From assembly GCF_001902635.1 (NCBI RefSeq), contig NZ_MJAO01000029.1:1-54201 (forward strand): a DNA stretch of 54,201 nucleotides. Direction: 5' to 3'. Source of the stretch: Serratia marcescens (GTDB lineage Bacteria; Pseudomonadota; Gammaproteobacteria; Enterobacterales; Enterobacteriaceae). The translations under genes were made by a program, and so were the position numbers. The notes under the pieces were generated by a model. The model did no database searches. It worked only from the letters and a program-made list of their open reading frames with translations, and was not told the DNA's origin. This document shows positions 32,318 to 42,346 of the stretch, piece by piece. Every line of letters begins with the position of its first letter. The stretch's first letter is position 1.

Positions 32318-34624
32318 TCAGGCGATGCGCAGCGAAGGCTGCTGTTCGCTGCGGCGAATCACCACCGGAATCGACTTCGAGGTCGGGGTGCCGGTGCCGT
32401 CGCCGAAGCTGGCCAGCGGCACCAGCGGGTTGGTTTCCGGATAGTAGGCCGCCAGGTTGCCGCGCGGAATGTCGTAACTCACCAGCTTGAACCCGTCCAC
32501 TTTGCGTACCACGCCGTCGTTCCACAGGGTTTCGATCTCCACCCGTTCGCCATCCTGTAGGCCCAGCGCCGCCAGATCCTCCGGATGGATGAACAACACT
32601 TCGCGTTGGCCGTAAACGCCGCGGTAGCGGTCATCCAGGCCATAAATGGTGGTGTTGTACTGATCGTGCGAGCGCAGCGTCTGCAGGGTAAACGGTGCTT
32701 GCTCGCCGCCCAGCTGCGGGAACAGGGTGGTCGGCAGCGCGGCGGCGCTGAACTCCGCCTTGCCGCTCGGCGTGGCGAAGCGCAGTTCGGCGGCGGCATT
32801 ACCCAGGTAGAAGCCGCCGGGCTGGTCGCAGCGCCGGTTGAAATCCTCGAAGCCGGGAATGGTGGCGGCGATGTGATCGCGGATCAGCGAGTAGTCGTCG
32901 GCCAGCTCCAGCCAGTCCAACTGTTGCGTGCCCAGCACCGCATCGGCGATGCCGCAGACGATCGCCGTTTCCGAACGTTGGGTCTCCGCCAGCGGTTTGC
33001 CGATGCCTTCCGAAGCGTGCACCATGCTGAACGAATCCTCGACCGTAATGTACTGCGAGCCGCTGGCCTGCATGTCTAGTTCGGTGCGGCCGAGTGTCGG
33101 CAGGATCAGTGCGTCTTTACCGGTCACCAGATGGCTGCGGTTGAGCTTGGTGCTGATATGCACCGTTAAATCACAGCAGCGCAGGGCGCGTGCGGTGCGT
33201 TCGGTGTCCGGCGCGGCGGCGGCCAGGTTGCCGCCCAGCGCGATCAGCACTTTCACTTCGCCGCGCAGCATCGCTTCGAGCGCTTCCACCGTGTTGTGGC
33301 CCAGCGACCGGTTGGCGGTGAAGTTAAAGTGGCGCTCCAGGCTGTCGAGCAGCGCTTTGGGCGACTTCTCGTCGATCCCCATGGTGCGGTTGCCCTGTAC
33401 GTTGCTGTGGCCGCGCACCGGGCACAGCCCGGCGCCCGGTTTGCCCAGTTGCCCGAACAGCAGCTGCAGGTTGGTGATTTCACGCACCGTCGCCACGGAA
33501 TGCTTGTGCTGGGTCACACCCATCGCCCAGGTGCAGATCACCCGTTCGGCGCCCTGGTAGGTGGCCGCCGCCTGGCGCAGTTGCGCTTCGCTCAAGCCCG
33601 ATTGTTCGGTAATGGTCCGCCATTCGGTCGCGTCCACCTGCGCCAGATAAGCCTCGACGCCGACGCTGTGCTGTTCGATAAAGGCCAGATCGAACAGGGC
33701 GGGCTCACCGGCGGCCAACCGTTGGCGGTGGGTCTCCAGCAGCGCTTTTACCATGCCGCGCACCGCCGCCATATCGCCGCCCAGATTGGGCTGGTAATAG
33801 GAGGAGCTGATCGGCGAGGATTTTGGCGTCAGCATTTGTATCGGATCCTGCGGATCGGCGAAACGTTCCAACCCGCGTTCACGCAGGGTGTTGAAGCTGA
33901 CGATGCGCGCGCCGCGTCGGGCGGCGTTTTTCAGGCTGTGCAGCATGCGCGGGTGGTTGGTGCCGGGGTTTTGGCCGAACACGAAGATGGCGTCGGCCTT
34001 TTCGAAGTCATCGATGCGGATGGTGCCCTTGCCGACGCCGATGCTCTGTTTCAACCCGACGCCGCTTGCCTCGTGGCACATGTTGGAACAGTCGGGGAAG
34101 TTGCTGGTGCCGAGCATGCGGCCGAACAGCTGATAAAGGTACGACGCTTCGTTGCTGGCGCGGCCGGAGGTATACAGCTCGATCTGGTTCGGGTTGTCCA
34201 TGCCGTTGATGTGTTTAGCGATCAGCGCCAGCGCGTCCGGCCAATGGATGGGCTCATAGTGGTCGGTTTCAGCGTTGTAGCGCATCGGATGGGTGAGGCG
34301 CCCCTGATACTCGAGGAAGTAATCGCTCTGTTGCTGCAGGGTACTGACGCTGTGGGCGGCGAAGAACTCGGGCTCCACGGCGCTGCGCGTCGCTTCCCAA
34401 CTGACCGCTTTGGCGCCGTTTTCGCAGAAGCTGAAGGTGCTGTGGTTGTCGTCGCCCCAGGCGCAGCCGGGGCAGTCGAAGCCGCGGGCCTTGTTGACGC
34501 GCATCAGGTTGCGCATGTTTTTAAGCGTTTGTTTGCTGTCGAGGACAAAGCGGGTGGTGGCTTCAAGCGAACCCCAGCCGCCCGCCGGGCCGGTATAAGG
34601 CTTGATTGACGGTTTGAATTTCAT
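32318..34624 (-). CDS. ydeP: FdhF/YdeP-family molybdopterin oxidoreductase
   Basis: A 768-residue cytoplasmic oxidoreductase of the formate dehydrogenase-like bis-MGD family, colinear with E. coli YdeP. It keeps the N-terminal FDCPGCAWGD, YTSGRASNEASYLYQLF, FPDCSNMCHEASGVGLKQSIG and FGQNPGTNHPRML. The C-terminal molydopterin dinucleotide-binding domain has TIYGLDDRYRGVYGQREV and GERVEIETLW. In E. coli ydeP is activated by EvgA and supports acid resistance; its substrate is unknown. No selenocysteine-type UGA is needed, and no electron-transfer subunit gene lies beside it. Confidence 0.93.
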   Translation of the reverse strand: MKFKPSIKPYTGPAGGWGSLEATTRFVLDSKQTLKNMRNLMRVNKARGFDCPGCAWGDDNHSTFSFCENGAKAVSWEATRSAVEPEFFAAHSVSTLQQQSDYFLEYQGRLTHPMRYNAETDHYEPIHWPDALALIAKHINGMDNPNQIELYTSGRASNEASYLYQLFGRMLGTSNFPDCSNMCHEASGVGLKQSIGVGKGTIRIDDFEKADAIFVFGQNPGTNHPRMLHSLKNAARRGARIVSFNTLRERGLERFADPQDPIQMLTPKSSPISSSYYQPNLGGDMAAVRGMVKALLETHRQRLAAGEPALFDLAFIEQHSVGVEAYLAQVDATEWRTITEQSGLSEAQLRQAAATYQGAERVICTWAMGVTQHKHSVATVREITNLQLLFGQLGKPGAGLCPVRGHSNVQGNRTMGIDEKSPKALLDSLERHFNFTANRSLGHNTVEALEAMLRGEVKVLIALGGNLAAAAPDTERTARALRCCDLTVHISTKLNRSHLVTGKDALILPTLGRTELDMQASGSQYITVEDSFSMVHASEGIGKPLAETQRSETAIVCGIADAVLGTQQLDWLELADDYSLIRDHIAATIPGFEDFNRRCDQPGGFYLGNAAAELRFATPSGKAEFSAAALPTTLFPQLGGEQAPFTLQTLRSHDQYNTTIYGLDDRYRGVYGQREVLFIHPEDLAALGLQDGERVEIETLWNDGVVRKVDGFKLVSYDIPRGNLAAYYPETNPLVPLASFGDGTGTPTSKSIPVVIRRSEQQPSLRIA

Positions 34625-34906
34625 GGTGACACTTCGCAGGTGGTTGTAGCTAAAAAGTAAACGCTTTTTTATGCGTCTTGCGTATTTATGTCACAAGTTT
34701 AGGGGCGCTGCGGGGGGGCGTCTAATCGAATGGGGCAATGGCGGCATAGAGCGTATCTATCGCAGGCGGGCGACGGCGTAAACAAATGGTTGCATAAAGA
34801 CACCCGCTGCAAAAGAGTAATGGTTTCGTCAGAAAGTGAATTAATGCAGTCTATCTCGCGGATTATATTGGCATTTTATTCAGCCTGCGGGCCTGAGGAA
34901 CACAGC

Positions 34907-36076
34907 GTGAAGCGTTCAGTATCAGTGGTGATCGGCGGCATTTTACTGCCTTTAGCGGCGCAGGCGGCGGAAACGGCGCCCAATTTTCCCACCATGACCC
35001 CGCCGGCGATAGACGCCGCCTCTTACGTTTTGATGGATTACACCACCGGCCAGGTGCTGGCTGCCGGCAATGCTGACCAACGGCGCAACCCGGCCAGCCT
35101 GACCAAACTGATGACCGGGTTGGTGATCGACCATGCGCTCGACCAGCATAAGATTGGCCTCGACGATGTGGTTACCGTGGGTAAAGACGCCTGGGCGCAG
35201 GGCAACCCGGTGTTCAAAGGATCTTCGTTGATGTTCCTGAAACCCGGTGACAGGGTCACGGTACGCGATCTCAGCCGCGGCATCATCATCGATTCCGGCA
35301 ACGACGCCTGCGTGGCGATGGCGGACTATGTGGCGGGCAGCCAGGCCAACTTCGTCAAGCTGATGAACGAGAAGAGCGCGCAGCTGGGCCTGCAGAACAC
35401 CCATTTTGAAACGGTGCACGGGCTGGATGCGCCGGGGCAGTTCACCACCGCCGGCGATCTGGCGGTGATTGCGCGCGCCATCATCATGAGCGAACCGGCG
35501 GAATACTCTATGTACAGCGAGAAGTCGCTGACCTGGAACGGCATCACGCAGCAGAATCGCAATGGCCTGTTGTGGGATAAAACCCTGCACGTCGACGGCC
35601 TGAAAACCGGTCACACCGCCTCGGCCGGTTTCAACATCATCGCTTCTGCCACCGAAGGCGATCGCCGCCTGATCGCCGTGGTGATGGGCGGTAAAAGTTC
35701 CAAAGGGCGTGAGGAGCAGGCGCGTAAGCTGCTCACGTGGGGACTACGCGACTTTACCACCGTACATTTGTTCAGCGCCGGCCAGAGCCTGGGGGAAGAG
35801 CCGATCTGGTACGGCGAGAATCACCGGTTGCCGGTTGGCAGCTCGCAAGAACAGGCGCTCAGCCTGCCGAAAAGCGAGGCGGACAAGCTGAAAGCGCAGT
35901 ACGTGCTTAACGTCGCGCGGCTGGAAGCGCCGGTTAACAAAGGGCAGACCGTCGGCGAGATCCGCATCAGCGATAATGGCCAGGTGCTGAAAACCCTGCC
36001 GCTGGTGGCGCTGCAGGCGGTGCCGCAGGGCGGTGTGTTCTCGCGCCTGATGGATTACGTGAAGCTGAAACTCTGA
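34907..36076 (+). CDS. dacD: D-alanyl-D-alanine carboxypeptidase DacD (PBP6b)
   Basis: A 389-residue penicillin-binding protein that trims the terminal D-Ala of peptidoglycan pentapeptides. It has a signal peptide (residues 1-20, ending AAQA). The catalytic SLTK places the nucleophile at Ser64 and Lys67; SGN is at 130-132 and KTG at 233-235. The C-terminal beta domain and amphipathic anchor (FSRLMDYVKLKL) match E. coli DacD. I chose the GTG at 34907 because GAGGAA precedes it and the protein then equals the family length; the frame is open upstream to 34730, but those residues do not look like a signal sequence. Confidence 0.93.
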   Translation: MKRSVSVVIGGILLPLAAQAAETAPNFPTMTPPAIDAASYVLMDYTTGQVLAAGNADQRRNPASLTKLMTGLVIDHALDQHKIGLDDVVTVGKDAWAQGNPVFKGSSLMFLKPGDRVTVRDLSRGIIIDSGNDACVAMADYVAGSQANFVKLMNEKSAQLGLQNTHFETVHGLDAPGQFTTAGDLAVIARAIIMSEPAEYSMYSEKSLTWNGITQQNRNGLLWDKTLHVDGLKTGHTASAGFNIIASATEGDRRLIAVVMGGKSSKGREEQARKLLTWGLRDFTTVHLFSAGQSLGEEPIWYGENHRLPVGSSQEQALSLPKSEADKLKAQYVLNVARLEAPVNKGQTVGEIRISDNGQVLKTLPLVALQAVPQGGVFSRLMDYVKLKL

Positions 36077-36141
36077 CTCACGGGGCAGGTGATGGCGCCC
36101 GATGGTATACTGAGCGCGAATGCCGATTATTGAGCCGCGCT

Positions 36142-37047
36142 ATGGATATTAAACAACTGATTTATCTGTGTAATTTAGAACGGGAACGCCACTTCGGCCG
36201 GGCGGCGGAGGCCAGCTTCGTCAGCCAGCCGACGCTGTCCATGCGATTGAAAAACCTGGAAAAAGAGCTGGGCGTTTCGCTGATTAACCGCGGCAACCAT
36301 TTCGGCGGCTTCACCGCCGAGGGCGAGCGGGTGCTGGCGTGGGCGCGTGAGATCGTTTCGGTTTATCAAGGGCTGAAGCTGGAGGTGGAGTCGCTCAAGC
36401 ACGGCTTGCACGGCACGCTGCGCCTTGGGGTGGTGCCGCAGTGCAGCATCTCGGTGGCGGAAATGCTCAAGGCGGTCAGCGAACGTTATCCGCATCTCGA
36501 TTACCGGCTGGCGGTGCTGAGCGCCGACCAACTGCTGGAGGCGCTGACGGCGCATACCGTAGACATCGGCATCGGCTTTTTCGAACTGTCGACGCTAAAG
36601 GAGCTGCATTTCCAGTCGCAGCCGCTGGTGGAAACCGGCGTCGAGCTGGTGTTTCATCCGCTGCATTTCCCGAAACTGGTGGGCGACGCGCCGTTGCCAC
36701 TGGAAGCGGTGGCCGCCTTGCCGCTGTGCCTGGCCGAGCCGACGCGTTATTTCCGCCGCTATCTCGATCAGCACTTCCGCGACGCCGGATTGACGCTGCA
36801 CACGCGGCTGGAAACCACCTCGATCTTCCAACTGCTGGAGGGGATTTTCGTCGGTTTGGGCTGCGGGCTGTTCCCGCGCGGGCAGCTGCAATCGTCGCTG
36901 ATGCCTGAATTACAGCGGCGTCCGGTGGCCATCGGCGCCATGCCGCGCCATGCTGCGGTGGTGGTCGATATGGCGGAACGCGCTACGCCGCTGGCGCAAA
37001 AATTCTTCGACGCCGCCAGCGAATGGCTGCGGCAACAGAATCTCTGA
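36142..37047 (+). CDS. LysR-family transcriptional regulator
   Basis: A 301-residue LysR regulator with an N-terminal helix-turn-helix (LIYLCNLERERHFGRAAEASFVSQPTLSMRLKNLEKELG) and an effector-binding domain (LRLGVVPQCSISVAEML, VDIGIGFFE, LLEGIFVGLGCGLFP). The ATG at 36142 is preferred over an in-frame TTG at 36130. TATACT at 36106-36111 could be its -10 element. It follows dacD after 65 bases and faces yciW convergently. I cannot name it or its target. Confidence 0.88.
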   Translation: MDIKQLIYLCNLERERHFGRAAEASFVSQPTLSMRLKNLEKELGVSLINRGNHFGGFTAEGERVLAWAREIVSVYQGLKLEVESLKHGLHGTLRLGVVPQCSISVAEMLKAVSERYPHLDYRLAVLSADQLLEALTAHTVDIGIGFFELSTLKELHFQSQPLVETGVELVFHPLHFPKLVGDAPLPLEAVAALPLCLAEPTRYFRRYLDQHFRDAGLTLHTRLETTSIFQLLEGIFVGLGCGLFPRGQLQSSLMPELQRRPVAIGAMPRHAAVVVDMAERATPLAQKFFDAASEWLRQQNL

Positions 37048-37091
37048 AGGCGTTATCTCTTGCGGCCGGCGATAAGGCCGCGTCGCGACAT

Positions 37092-38276
37092 TCAGTCGGC
37101 AATAGCCGGTAACTCAGCATCGCCCAATGTTTGGCGCAGGCGGTTCTCCCAGGCGTAGAGCGCGACGGTGAGGATCACGTCCAGCGCCTGTGCCTGATCC
37201 AGGCCGCTGTTGAACAACGGCTGCACGCTCTGCGGGGTGAATTTTTCCGGTGCGCGCGTCAGTTCGGCGGCGGTGTGGATCACCGCGCGTTTGACCGTAT
37301 CCTCGGCATACGCCGCCCCTTGAGGCAGCCCGGCGAACAGCGCCTGAAGCAATCCGTTATCCTGCAGCTCTTGCGCCACCGTGGCCGCGCAGTAATGGCT
37401 GCCGTTGATGCGCGAAACTGCCAGCGTCGCCAGCGCTTTCAAGCGGCTCGATAACCCGTATCCCTCGGCGTTGATGCCGTTGAATACGCCGTTGCGTTCG
37501 CGCAGCGCGGCGGCGTCGTGCGCCAGCAGCAGATAATAAGACTCGGCGCGCGCCTGCGGGTGGCTCTGATCCAACTCGTCGAGCTGTTCGGCGGTGGCGG
37601 TTTCCACGTCGATCGTCGGCAGGCGTGCAGACCAGCCCAGCACTTCGGTGCTGAAGGCGACGCCATCGGCATCTTCGAGGTTCGGGAAGCCGGGCACCAC
37701 CACCGTCGGCCGGCCGGCCAACGCTGCGACGCCTGCCACCACGCGCGCCTGATAGCTGACAAAACCGATCACCTGCGAAAAGGTCACGATATCCGCCGGG
37801 CTCAGGCCGACGTCGCCAAGCTGTTGCAGCGCCTTGCGGCAAATCAGCGTGGGCTGGCTGGCGAGCTGACGGGCGTATTGGGTGATCTGGGCGAGGCGGA
37901 TATTGCTTTCCCGGGAGGCGTCCGGGCTGTGCAGCGGGGCAAGGCGGGCAGCGTAGTGGCTACAAAGCGACTGCACGCCCGTCACCTGAGCGACGGTCAG
38001 CGCGGTGCTGAGGCGATCGTAAGGTGACAATGTCACGTATCGTGATAACGGCACCTGATCGGGAAACAGGGCGTGGTAACCGGCCAGCGAGGCGTTGAAT
38101 ACCCCGGCGCGGGCGCTTAGCGCGGTGTTTAACGCGTCATCGGCGAAGGCACCCAGCCCCAGCAGAAAACGATCGCGCAGGGTGGCCGCCTGCGGCTCCA
38201 GCGGCGCATCGCCCCGCACGCTGCTTTGGGTTTCGTGATACCACTGGGCATTATGTTGTCGACGGAGTCGTTCCAT
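37092..38276 (-). CDS. yciW: YciW, carboxymuconolactone-decarboxylase-domain protein
   Basis: A 394-residue cytoplasmic protein similar over its length to E. coli YciW, a putative oxidoreductase or peroxidase of the AhpD/CMD-like class. Helical segments DRFLLGLGAFADDALN and DIVTFSQVIGFVSYQARVVAGVAAL belong to this domain; a full C-x2-C redox pair is not evident. In E. coli the gene is linked to cysteine and methionine metabolism and CysB control. AAGGA sits 8 bases before the ATG. A 33-codon ORF ending in a Cys-Cys stretch lies upstream on the same strand. Confidence 0.88.
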   Translation of the reverse strand: MERLRRQHNAQWYHETQSSVRGDAPLEPQAATLRDRFLLGLGAFADDALNTALSARAGVFNASLAGYHALFPDQVPLSRYVTLSPYDRLSTALTVAQVTGVQSLCSHYAARLAPLHSPDASRESNIRLAQITQYARQLASQPTLICRKALQQLGDVGLSPADIVTFSQVIGFVSYQARVVAGVAALAGRPTVVVPGFPNLEDADGVAFSTEVLGWSARLPTIDVETATAEQLDELDQSHPQARAESYYLLLAHDAAALRERNGVFNGINAEGYGLSSRLKALATLAVSRINGSHYCAATVAQELQDNGLLQALFAGLPQGAAYAEDTVKRAVIHTAAELTRAPEKFTPQSVQPLFNSGLDQAQALDVILTVALYAWENRLRQTLGDAELPAIAD

Positions 38277-38374
38277 AGGGTCAATCCTTAATCATGAGCA
38301 ACGGCCACCGGTGCGTACGGCAGCGGCGGCTGGACAAAGAGGCAACATGCCCGCAGGCGGGGCGAAAGGCGGAT

Positions 38375-38476
38375 TTAGCGCAGCTCATCGCAGCACAGCG
38401 CGTGGCCGTAAACAGAGAAACCGGCGGCCAGCGTGAGCAGAAACTGCGTGAGGCGGCGATGGCGAAGGCTGTTCAT
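38375..38476 (-). CDS. Candidate leader peptide or small protein upstream of yciW
   Basis: A 33-residue ORF. The sequence starts MNSLRHRRLTQ, has a hydrophobic core FLLTLAAGFSVYG, and ends HALCCDELR. It lies 98 bases upstream of yciW on the same strand. AGGA lies 10 bases before the ATG. The two adjacent Cys codons close to the stop are what a cysteine-sensing leader would have. Equally, a basic start plus hydrophobic core would make a small membrane or exported peptide. No classical terminator/antiterminator pair is obvious in the 98 bases. Translation is unproven. Confidence 0.45.
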   Translation of the reverse strand: MNSLRHRRLTQFLLTLAAGFSVYGHALCCDELR

Positions 38477-38654
38477 CAGTGCGATATCCTGTCGTATGAG
38501 AGGCTCAACGTAGGGGATATCCTCACCGATCGCCCTGGCGAGATAAAATAATGTTACGGACTAATCAATAACTGAAAAGAATAAAATATAAGGATATATA
38601 ACAAGAATGTAATTTGTATGTGCGCTTTCTCGCTAAGCGGCAGGCGCATGCGGC

Positions 38655-38680
38655 AATAAAAAACCCGCCGCAGCGGGTTT
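38655..38680 (-). terminator. Rho-independent terminator of the sap operon
   Basis: AAACCCGC / GCGGGTTT arms with a 4-base loop are followed on the minus strand by TTTTAT, 18 bases after the sapF stop. This is a clean intrinsic terminator. Confidence 0.85.
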
Positions 38681-38697
38681 GCATGTGCAGACCTGGT

Positions 38698-39510
38698 TCA
38701 GAAACGGCCGCCGTCACGCCGCCAGGCGTCGGCGGTCAGCGCCTCGCCGAAGTGGCTGGCGATAAGCCGCTTGGTCAGTTCGTGCAGCGGTGCCGCCAAC
38801 ACCTCGGCGGTGCTGCCGCGTTCGACGATTTCCCCTTCGTGCATCACCAGCACCTGGTCGCTGATATGTTTCATCATGCCGAGGTGCTGGGTGACATAGA
38901 TATAGGAAATACCGTGCTTTTCCTGCAGCTCCAGCATCAGGTTGATGATTTGCGAGCGCATTGACATGTCCAGCGAGGCCAGCGCCTCATCGGCGACGAT
39001 CACCTTCGGTTGCAGGATCAGCGCGCGTGCCAGTGCGACGCGCTGTTTCTGCCCGGAAGCCAGCATGTGCGGATAATAGTAGGCGTGATCCGGCAGCATG
39101 CCGACCTGGCGCAGCGTCTGGTTGATGCGTTGCTCGCGCTCGGCGGGTTCCAGATCGGTGTTCAGCCGCAGCGGCGCGTCCAGCAGCTGGCCGATGCGTT
39201 GGCGCGGGTTGAGCGAGGTGCTCGGATCCTGAAAAATCATGCGAATGCGCTGGCTACGGTAGCGATAATCGCCGAATTCCAGCGGGTGATCGTCGATCAG
39301 CAGTTCGCCGGCGGTGGGTTCCACCATGCCGGAGAGCATCTTCGCCAGCGTGGATTTGCCGGAGCCGTTCTCGCCGATCACCGCCAACGTCTGGCCTTCG
39401 CGTAGGGTAAAGCTGACGGATTTCACCGCCTCGACGTGCTGGCGGCGGAACAGCCCGGTGCGGTAGCGGTAGGTTTTGCTCAGGTTGCGCACTTCCAACA
39501 GCGTTTCCAT
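38698..39510 (-). CDS. sapF: SapF, ATP-binding protein of the Sap peptide ABC transporter
   Basis: A 270-residue ABC ATPase of the Opp/Dpp type. Walker A is GENGSGKST, the signature is LASGQKQRVALARALI (a degenerate LSGGQ), and Walker B is VIVADEALASLD, with the switch His in YVTQHLG. The Sap system imports or processes peptides, supports resistance to antimicrobial peptides in pathogens, and in E. coli has been tied to potassium and putrescine transport. sapF is the last gene of the sapABCDF operon, one base after sapD, and is followed by a terminator. Confidence 0.95.
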   Translation of the reverse strand: METLLEVRNLSKTYRYRTGLFRRQHVEAVKSVSFTLREGQTLAVIGENGSGKSTLAKMLSGMVEPTAGELLIDDHPLEFGDYRYRSQRIRMIFQDPSTSLNPRQRIGQLLDAPLRLNTDLEPAEREQRINQTLRQVGMLPDHAYYYPHMLASGQKQRVALARALILQPKVIVADEALASLDMSMRSQIINLMLELQEKHGISYIYVTQHLGMMKHISDQVLVMHEGEIVERGSTAEVLAAPLHELTKRLIASHFGEALTADAWRRDGGRF

Positions 39511-39511
39511 G

Positions 39512-40504
39512 TTATTGCTCCTCCATGTTCAGCGGGAAGTGGCAGGCAAAGAAGTGGTTCTTGACCGGGCGCAGGCGCGGCGTTTCGATGCACTTCTTCT
39601 GCGCGTAAGGGCAACGCGGCCCCAGGCGGCAGCCGATCGGCAGGTGTTCCAGCGAAGGAATGGCGCCCGGCAGCGTGTTCAACCGGCTCTTGTGCGGCAG
39701 CGAGCGGCCGAAGTCCGGCATGGCGCGGATCAGCGCCTGAGTGTAAGGGTGGTGCGGCGCCGCCAGCAGCTCTTCGCACTGGGCGCTTTCCACCGTTTGC
39801 CCGCAGTACAATACGTTCACCCGGTCGGCCCACTTGCTCATCATCTGCAAATCGTGGCTGATCAGCAGGATGGTGGTGTTGTTGTTCTGGTTGAGACGCG
39901 CCAACAGGCGGAAAATCTGCGCCTGGGTGGTCGGCTCCATGGCGTTGGTCGGCTCATCGGCGATCAGCAGGCGCGGCTGGTTAGCCAGCGCAATGGCGAT
40001 CATCACTTTCTGGCACTCGCCTTCGGTCAGCTCGTAAGGGAAGCTGCCCATGATGTCGTCGTGATCCTTGATGCCGACGCGGTGCAGCAGTTCGATGGCG
40101 CGCCGTTTGCGCCAGTTGAAGCGCTGCCACCAGCGGCCTTTGTAGGTCCAGCCCGGGATGGCCTGCGCCAGCTGGCGGCCGATGCTCTCGGAAGGATCGA
40201 GACAGGACTGCGGCTCCTGGAAAATCATCGAGACGTTGTGGCCCACCAGCTTGCGCCGCTCGCGCGGGCTCAGCTGCAGCAGATCGATGTCGTCGAAACG
40301 AAAACGGTCGGCGGTGACGCGCCAGTTGTCTTTGGTCACGCCGCAGATGGCTTTGGCGATCAGGCTCTTGCCGGAGCCCGATTCGCCCACCAGGCCGCGC
40401 ACCTCGCCCTCGGTCAGCGTCATGCTGACGCGATCGACCGCCTTGACCGGCCCTTCGGCGGTCATAAATTCAATCGTCAGATTGCGGATATCGAGTAACG
40501 GCAT
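39512..40504 (-). CDS. sapD: SapD, ATP-binding protein of the Sap peptide ABC transporter
   Basis: A 330-residue ABC ATPase, the same length as E. coli SapD. Walker A is GESGSGKSL, the signature region is [18 protein letters not shown], Walker B is [12 protein letters not shown], and the switch His is in LISHDLQ. The C-terminal Opp-type extension carries the Cys-containing [15 protein letters not shown] segment, a probable iron-sulfur or metal site seen in this subfamily. It overlaps the sapC stop by one base. Confidence 0.95.
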   Translation of the reverse strand: MPLLDIRNLTIEFMTAEGPVKAVDRVSMTLTEGEVRGLVGESGSGKSLIAKAICGVTKDNWRVTADRFRFDDIDLLQLSPRERRKLVGHNVSMIFQEPQSCLDPSESIGRQLAQAIPGWTYKGRWWQRFNWRKRRAIELLHRVGIKDHDDIMGSFPYELTEGECQKVMIAIALANQPRLLIADEPTNAMEPTTQAQIFRLLARLNQNNNTTILLISHDLQMMSKWADRVNVLYCGQTVESAQCEELLAAPHHPYTQALIRAMPDFGRSLPHKSRLNTLPGAIPSLEHLPIGCRLGPRCPYAQKKCIETPRLRPVKNHFFACHFPLNMEEQ

Positions 40505-41394
40505 TATTCCACCCCGGCATTGATTGCGCGGCGCATACCGTCGCCTAACAGGTTAACCAGCAGCACGCTGACGAGGATGGCCGCGCCGGGCAGCATCACC
40601 GTCCAGGGCGCGACGTACACCAGCTCGAGCGAATCGCCGAGCATCGCTCCCCATTCCGGCGAAGGCAGCTGCGCGCCGAGATCGAGGAAGCCGAGCGCGG
40701 CGATATCCAAAATGGCCATCGACAGCGCGCGGGTGAACTCGGTCACCAGCACCGCCGCGATATTCGGCATCACTGCATACCACAGGATCTGCAGCGTGGA
40801 GGCGCCGTCGAGGCGCGCCGCCACCACGTACTCTTTCTCCAGCTCGTCGTGCACCGCGCTGTAGATGGTGCGCACCATGCGCGGCAGCAAGGCGAGCCAC
40901 ACCGCCAGCATGGCGTGTTCGAGTTTGGGGCCGATAAACGCCACCACCACGATCGCCAGCAGCAGCGACGGAATAGACAGCAGGGTATCGAGAATGTGGT
41001 TGAGCACCGCCGAGCGCAGCCCGTGAGTGACGCCGGCGAACACGCCGAGGATCACCCCGCAGAACGCCGCGGCCAGCGTTACCGCCAGCGCCGAGCCGAA
41101 GGTGGCGGCGGTGCCGGTCAACAGGCGGCTGAGGATGTCGCGCCCGAGATCGTCGGTGCCGAGGAAGAACGACACGTTGCCGTAGCGCGACCAGGAAGGC
41201 GGCAGCAGTTGATAACCGAGGAACTGCTGATCCAGCGCATAGGGCGCCAGCAGGCTGCCGAACAGCGACAGCAGCAGCAGGGCGATCACCCCGTAAAAAC
41301 CGATCATCGCCAGCGCGTCGCCGTAGAAAATCCGCCAGGTGTAGCGCAGCGGGCTCGGCATCTTCTTCTCGCGGTATACGTTATCGAAGGGCAT
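40504..41394 (-). CDS. sapC: SapC, permease of the Sap peptide ABC transporter
   Basis: A 296-residue inner-membrane permease with an N-terminal helix ([19 protein letters not shown]) and further helices around the binding-protein-dependent transport domain. The coupling segment near [24 protein letters not shown] is the EAA motif of the family. It overlaps sapB by 14 bases. Length and sequence match E. coli SapC. Confidence 0.95.
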   Translation of the reverse strand: MPFDNVYREKKMPSPLRYTWRIFYGDALAMIGFYGVIALLLLSLFGSLLAPYALDQQFLGYQLLPPSWSRYGNVSFFLGTDDLGRDILSRLLTGTAATFGSALAVTLAAAFCGVILGVFAGVTHGLRSAVLNHILDTLLSIPSLLLAIVVVAFIGPKLEHAMLAVWLALLPRMVRTIYSAVHDELEKEYVVAARLDGASTLQILWYAVMPNIAAVLVTEFTRALSMAILDIAALGFLDLGAQLPSPEWGAMLGDSLELVYVAPWTVMLPGAAILVSVLLVNLLGDGMRRAINAGVE

Positions 41395-42346
41395 ACCATT
41401 CCTTATGTTTCAGCGGGTTGGTTGCCGCACCCAGAATGTCGGCCAGGACGTTAATGGTGATCACCAGCGTGCCGACCACCATGACGCCGGCGGAAATCGC
41501 CGCATAGTCCTGCTGGCGAATGGCGTTGATCAGCCACCGTCCGAGGCCCGGCCAGCTGAACACCACTTCGGTGATCATTGCCAGCGTGAGCATGGTGGAG
41601 AACTGCAGCCCCAGTTTGGGGATGATCGGCGGCAGCGCATTGTGCAACACGTGGCGGCGAATGATGGTGAAGCGCGACAGGCCGCGGGTGGCGGCGGCCT
41701 TAATGTAGTTTTGGCTCAGCACGTCGTCGGTGCTGATGCGCATCAGGCGCACCACTTCGGTGGTGGGTGCCACCGCCAGCGCGGCGATCGGCAGGATCAT
41801 GTGGCGCAGCGCGCTGCCGATCATCTCGGCGCGGTACGGCGAGTCCGACAGCCAGGCGTCAATCAGCGCGAAACCGGTGATCGGTTTCACCTGATACAGC
41901 AGGTCGAAGCGGCCGGAAACCGGCAGCCAGCCCAGGTGCAGCGAGAAGAACAGCATCAGCAGCAGCGCCAGCCAGAACACCGGCATCGAGAAGCCCAGCA
42001 ACGCGAAGGTGCTGATGGCGGTGTCCTGCCACTTGCCGCGCAGCACGCCGGCGATGATACCCAGCGGAATGCCGATGAACAGCGCCAGGGTGAACGCCAG
42101 CAGGCACAGTTCCAGGGTAGCGGGGAACACTTCGCGCAGCTGTTCGCTGATCGCCTGGCCGTTGATGCTGGAGACGCCGAAGTCCCAGTGCAACAGGCTG
42201 ACGAAGTAGAACTGATAGGCGTCCAGCAGGGCGGCGCCGTTCAGCGGCGCGCGCGGTGTGAAATAGCTCAGGCTGAAGCTGACCAGCGTCAGGAAGAACA
42301 GCGTGATCAGCAACAGCAGGATGCGGCGCAGGGTAAAGATAATCAC
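41381..42346 (-). CDS. sapB: SapB, permease of the Sap peptide ABC transporter
   Basis: A 321-residue inner-membrane permease starting with a hydrophobic helix ([17 protein letters not shown]). The EAA-type coupling loop is [29 protein letters not shown]. It pairs with SapC to form the transmembrane channel. It overlaps the sapA stop codon, so translation is coupled. Confidence 0.95.
   Translation of the reverse strand: MIIFTLRRILLLLITLFFLTLVSFSLSYFTPRAPLNGAALLDAYQFYFVSLLHWDFGVSSINGQAISEQLREVFPATLELCLLAFTLALFIGIPLGIIAGVLRGKWQDTAISTFALLGFSMPVFWLALLLMLFFSLHLGWLPVSGRFDLLYQVKPITGFALIDAWLSDSPYRAEMIGSALRHMILPIAALAVAPTTEVVRLMRISTDDVLSQNYIKAAATRGLSRFTIIRRHVLHNALPPIIPKLGLQFSTMLTLAMITEVVFSWPGLGRWLINAIRQQDYAAISAGVMVVGTLVITINVLADILGAATNPLKHKEWYALR

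Noticed and set aside
38294-38551. An 85-codon plus-strand frame between yciW and sapF
   Set aside because: It has no ribosome site or domain and is opposite the better-supported 33-codon ORF and the yciW leader region.
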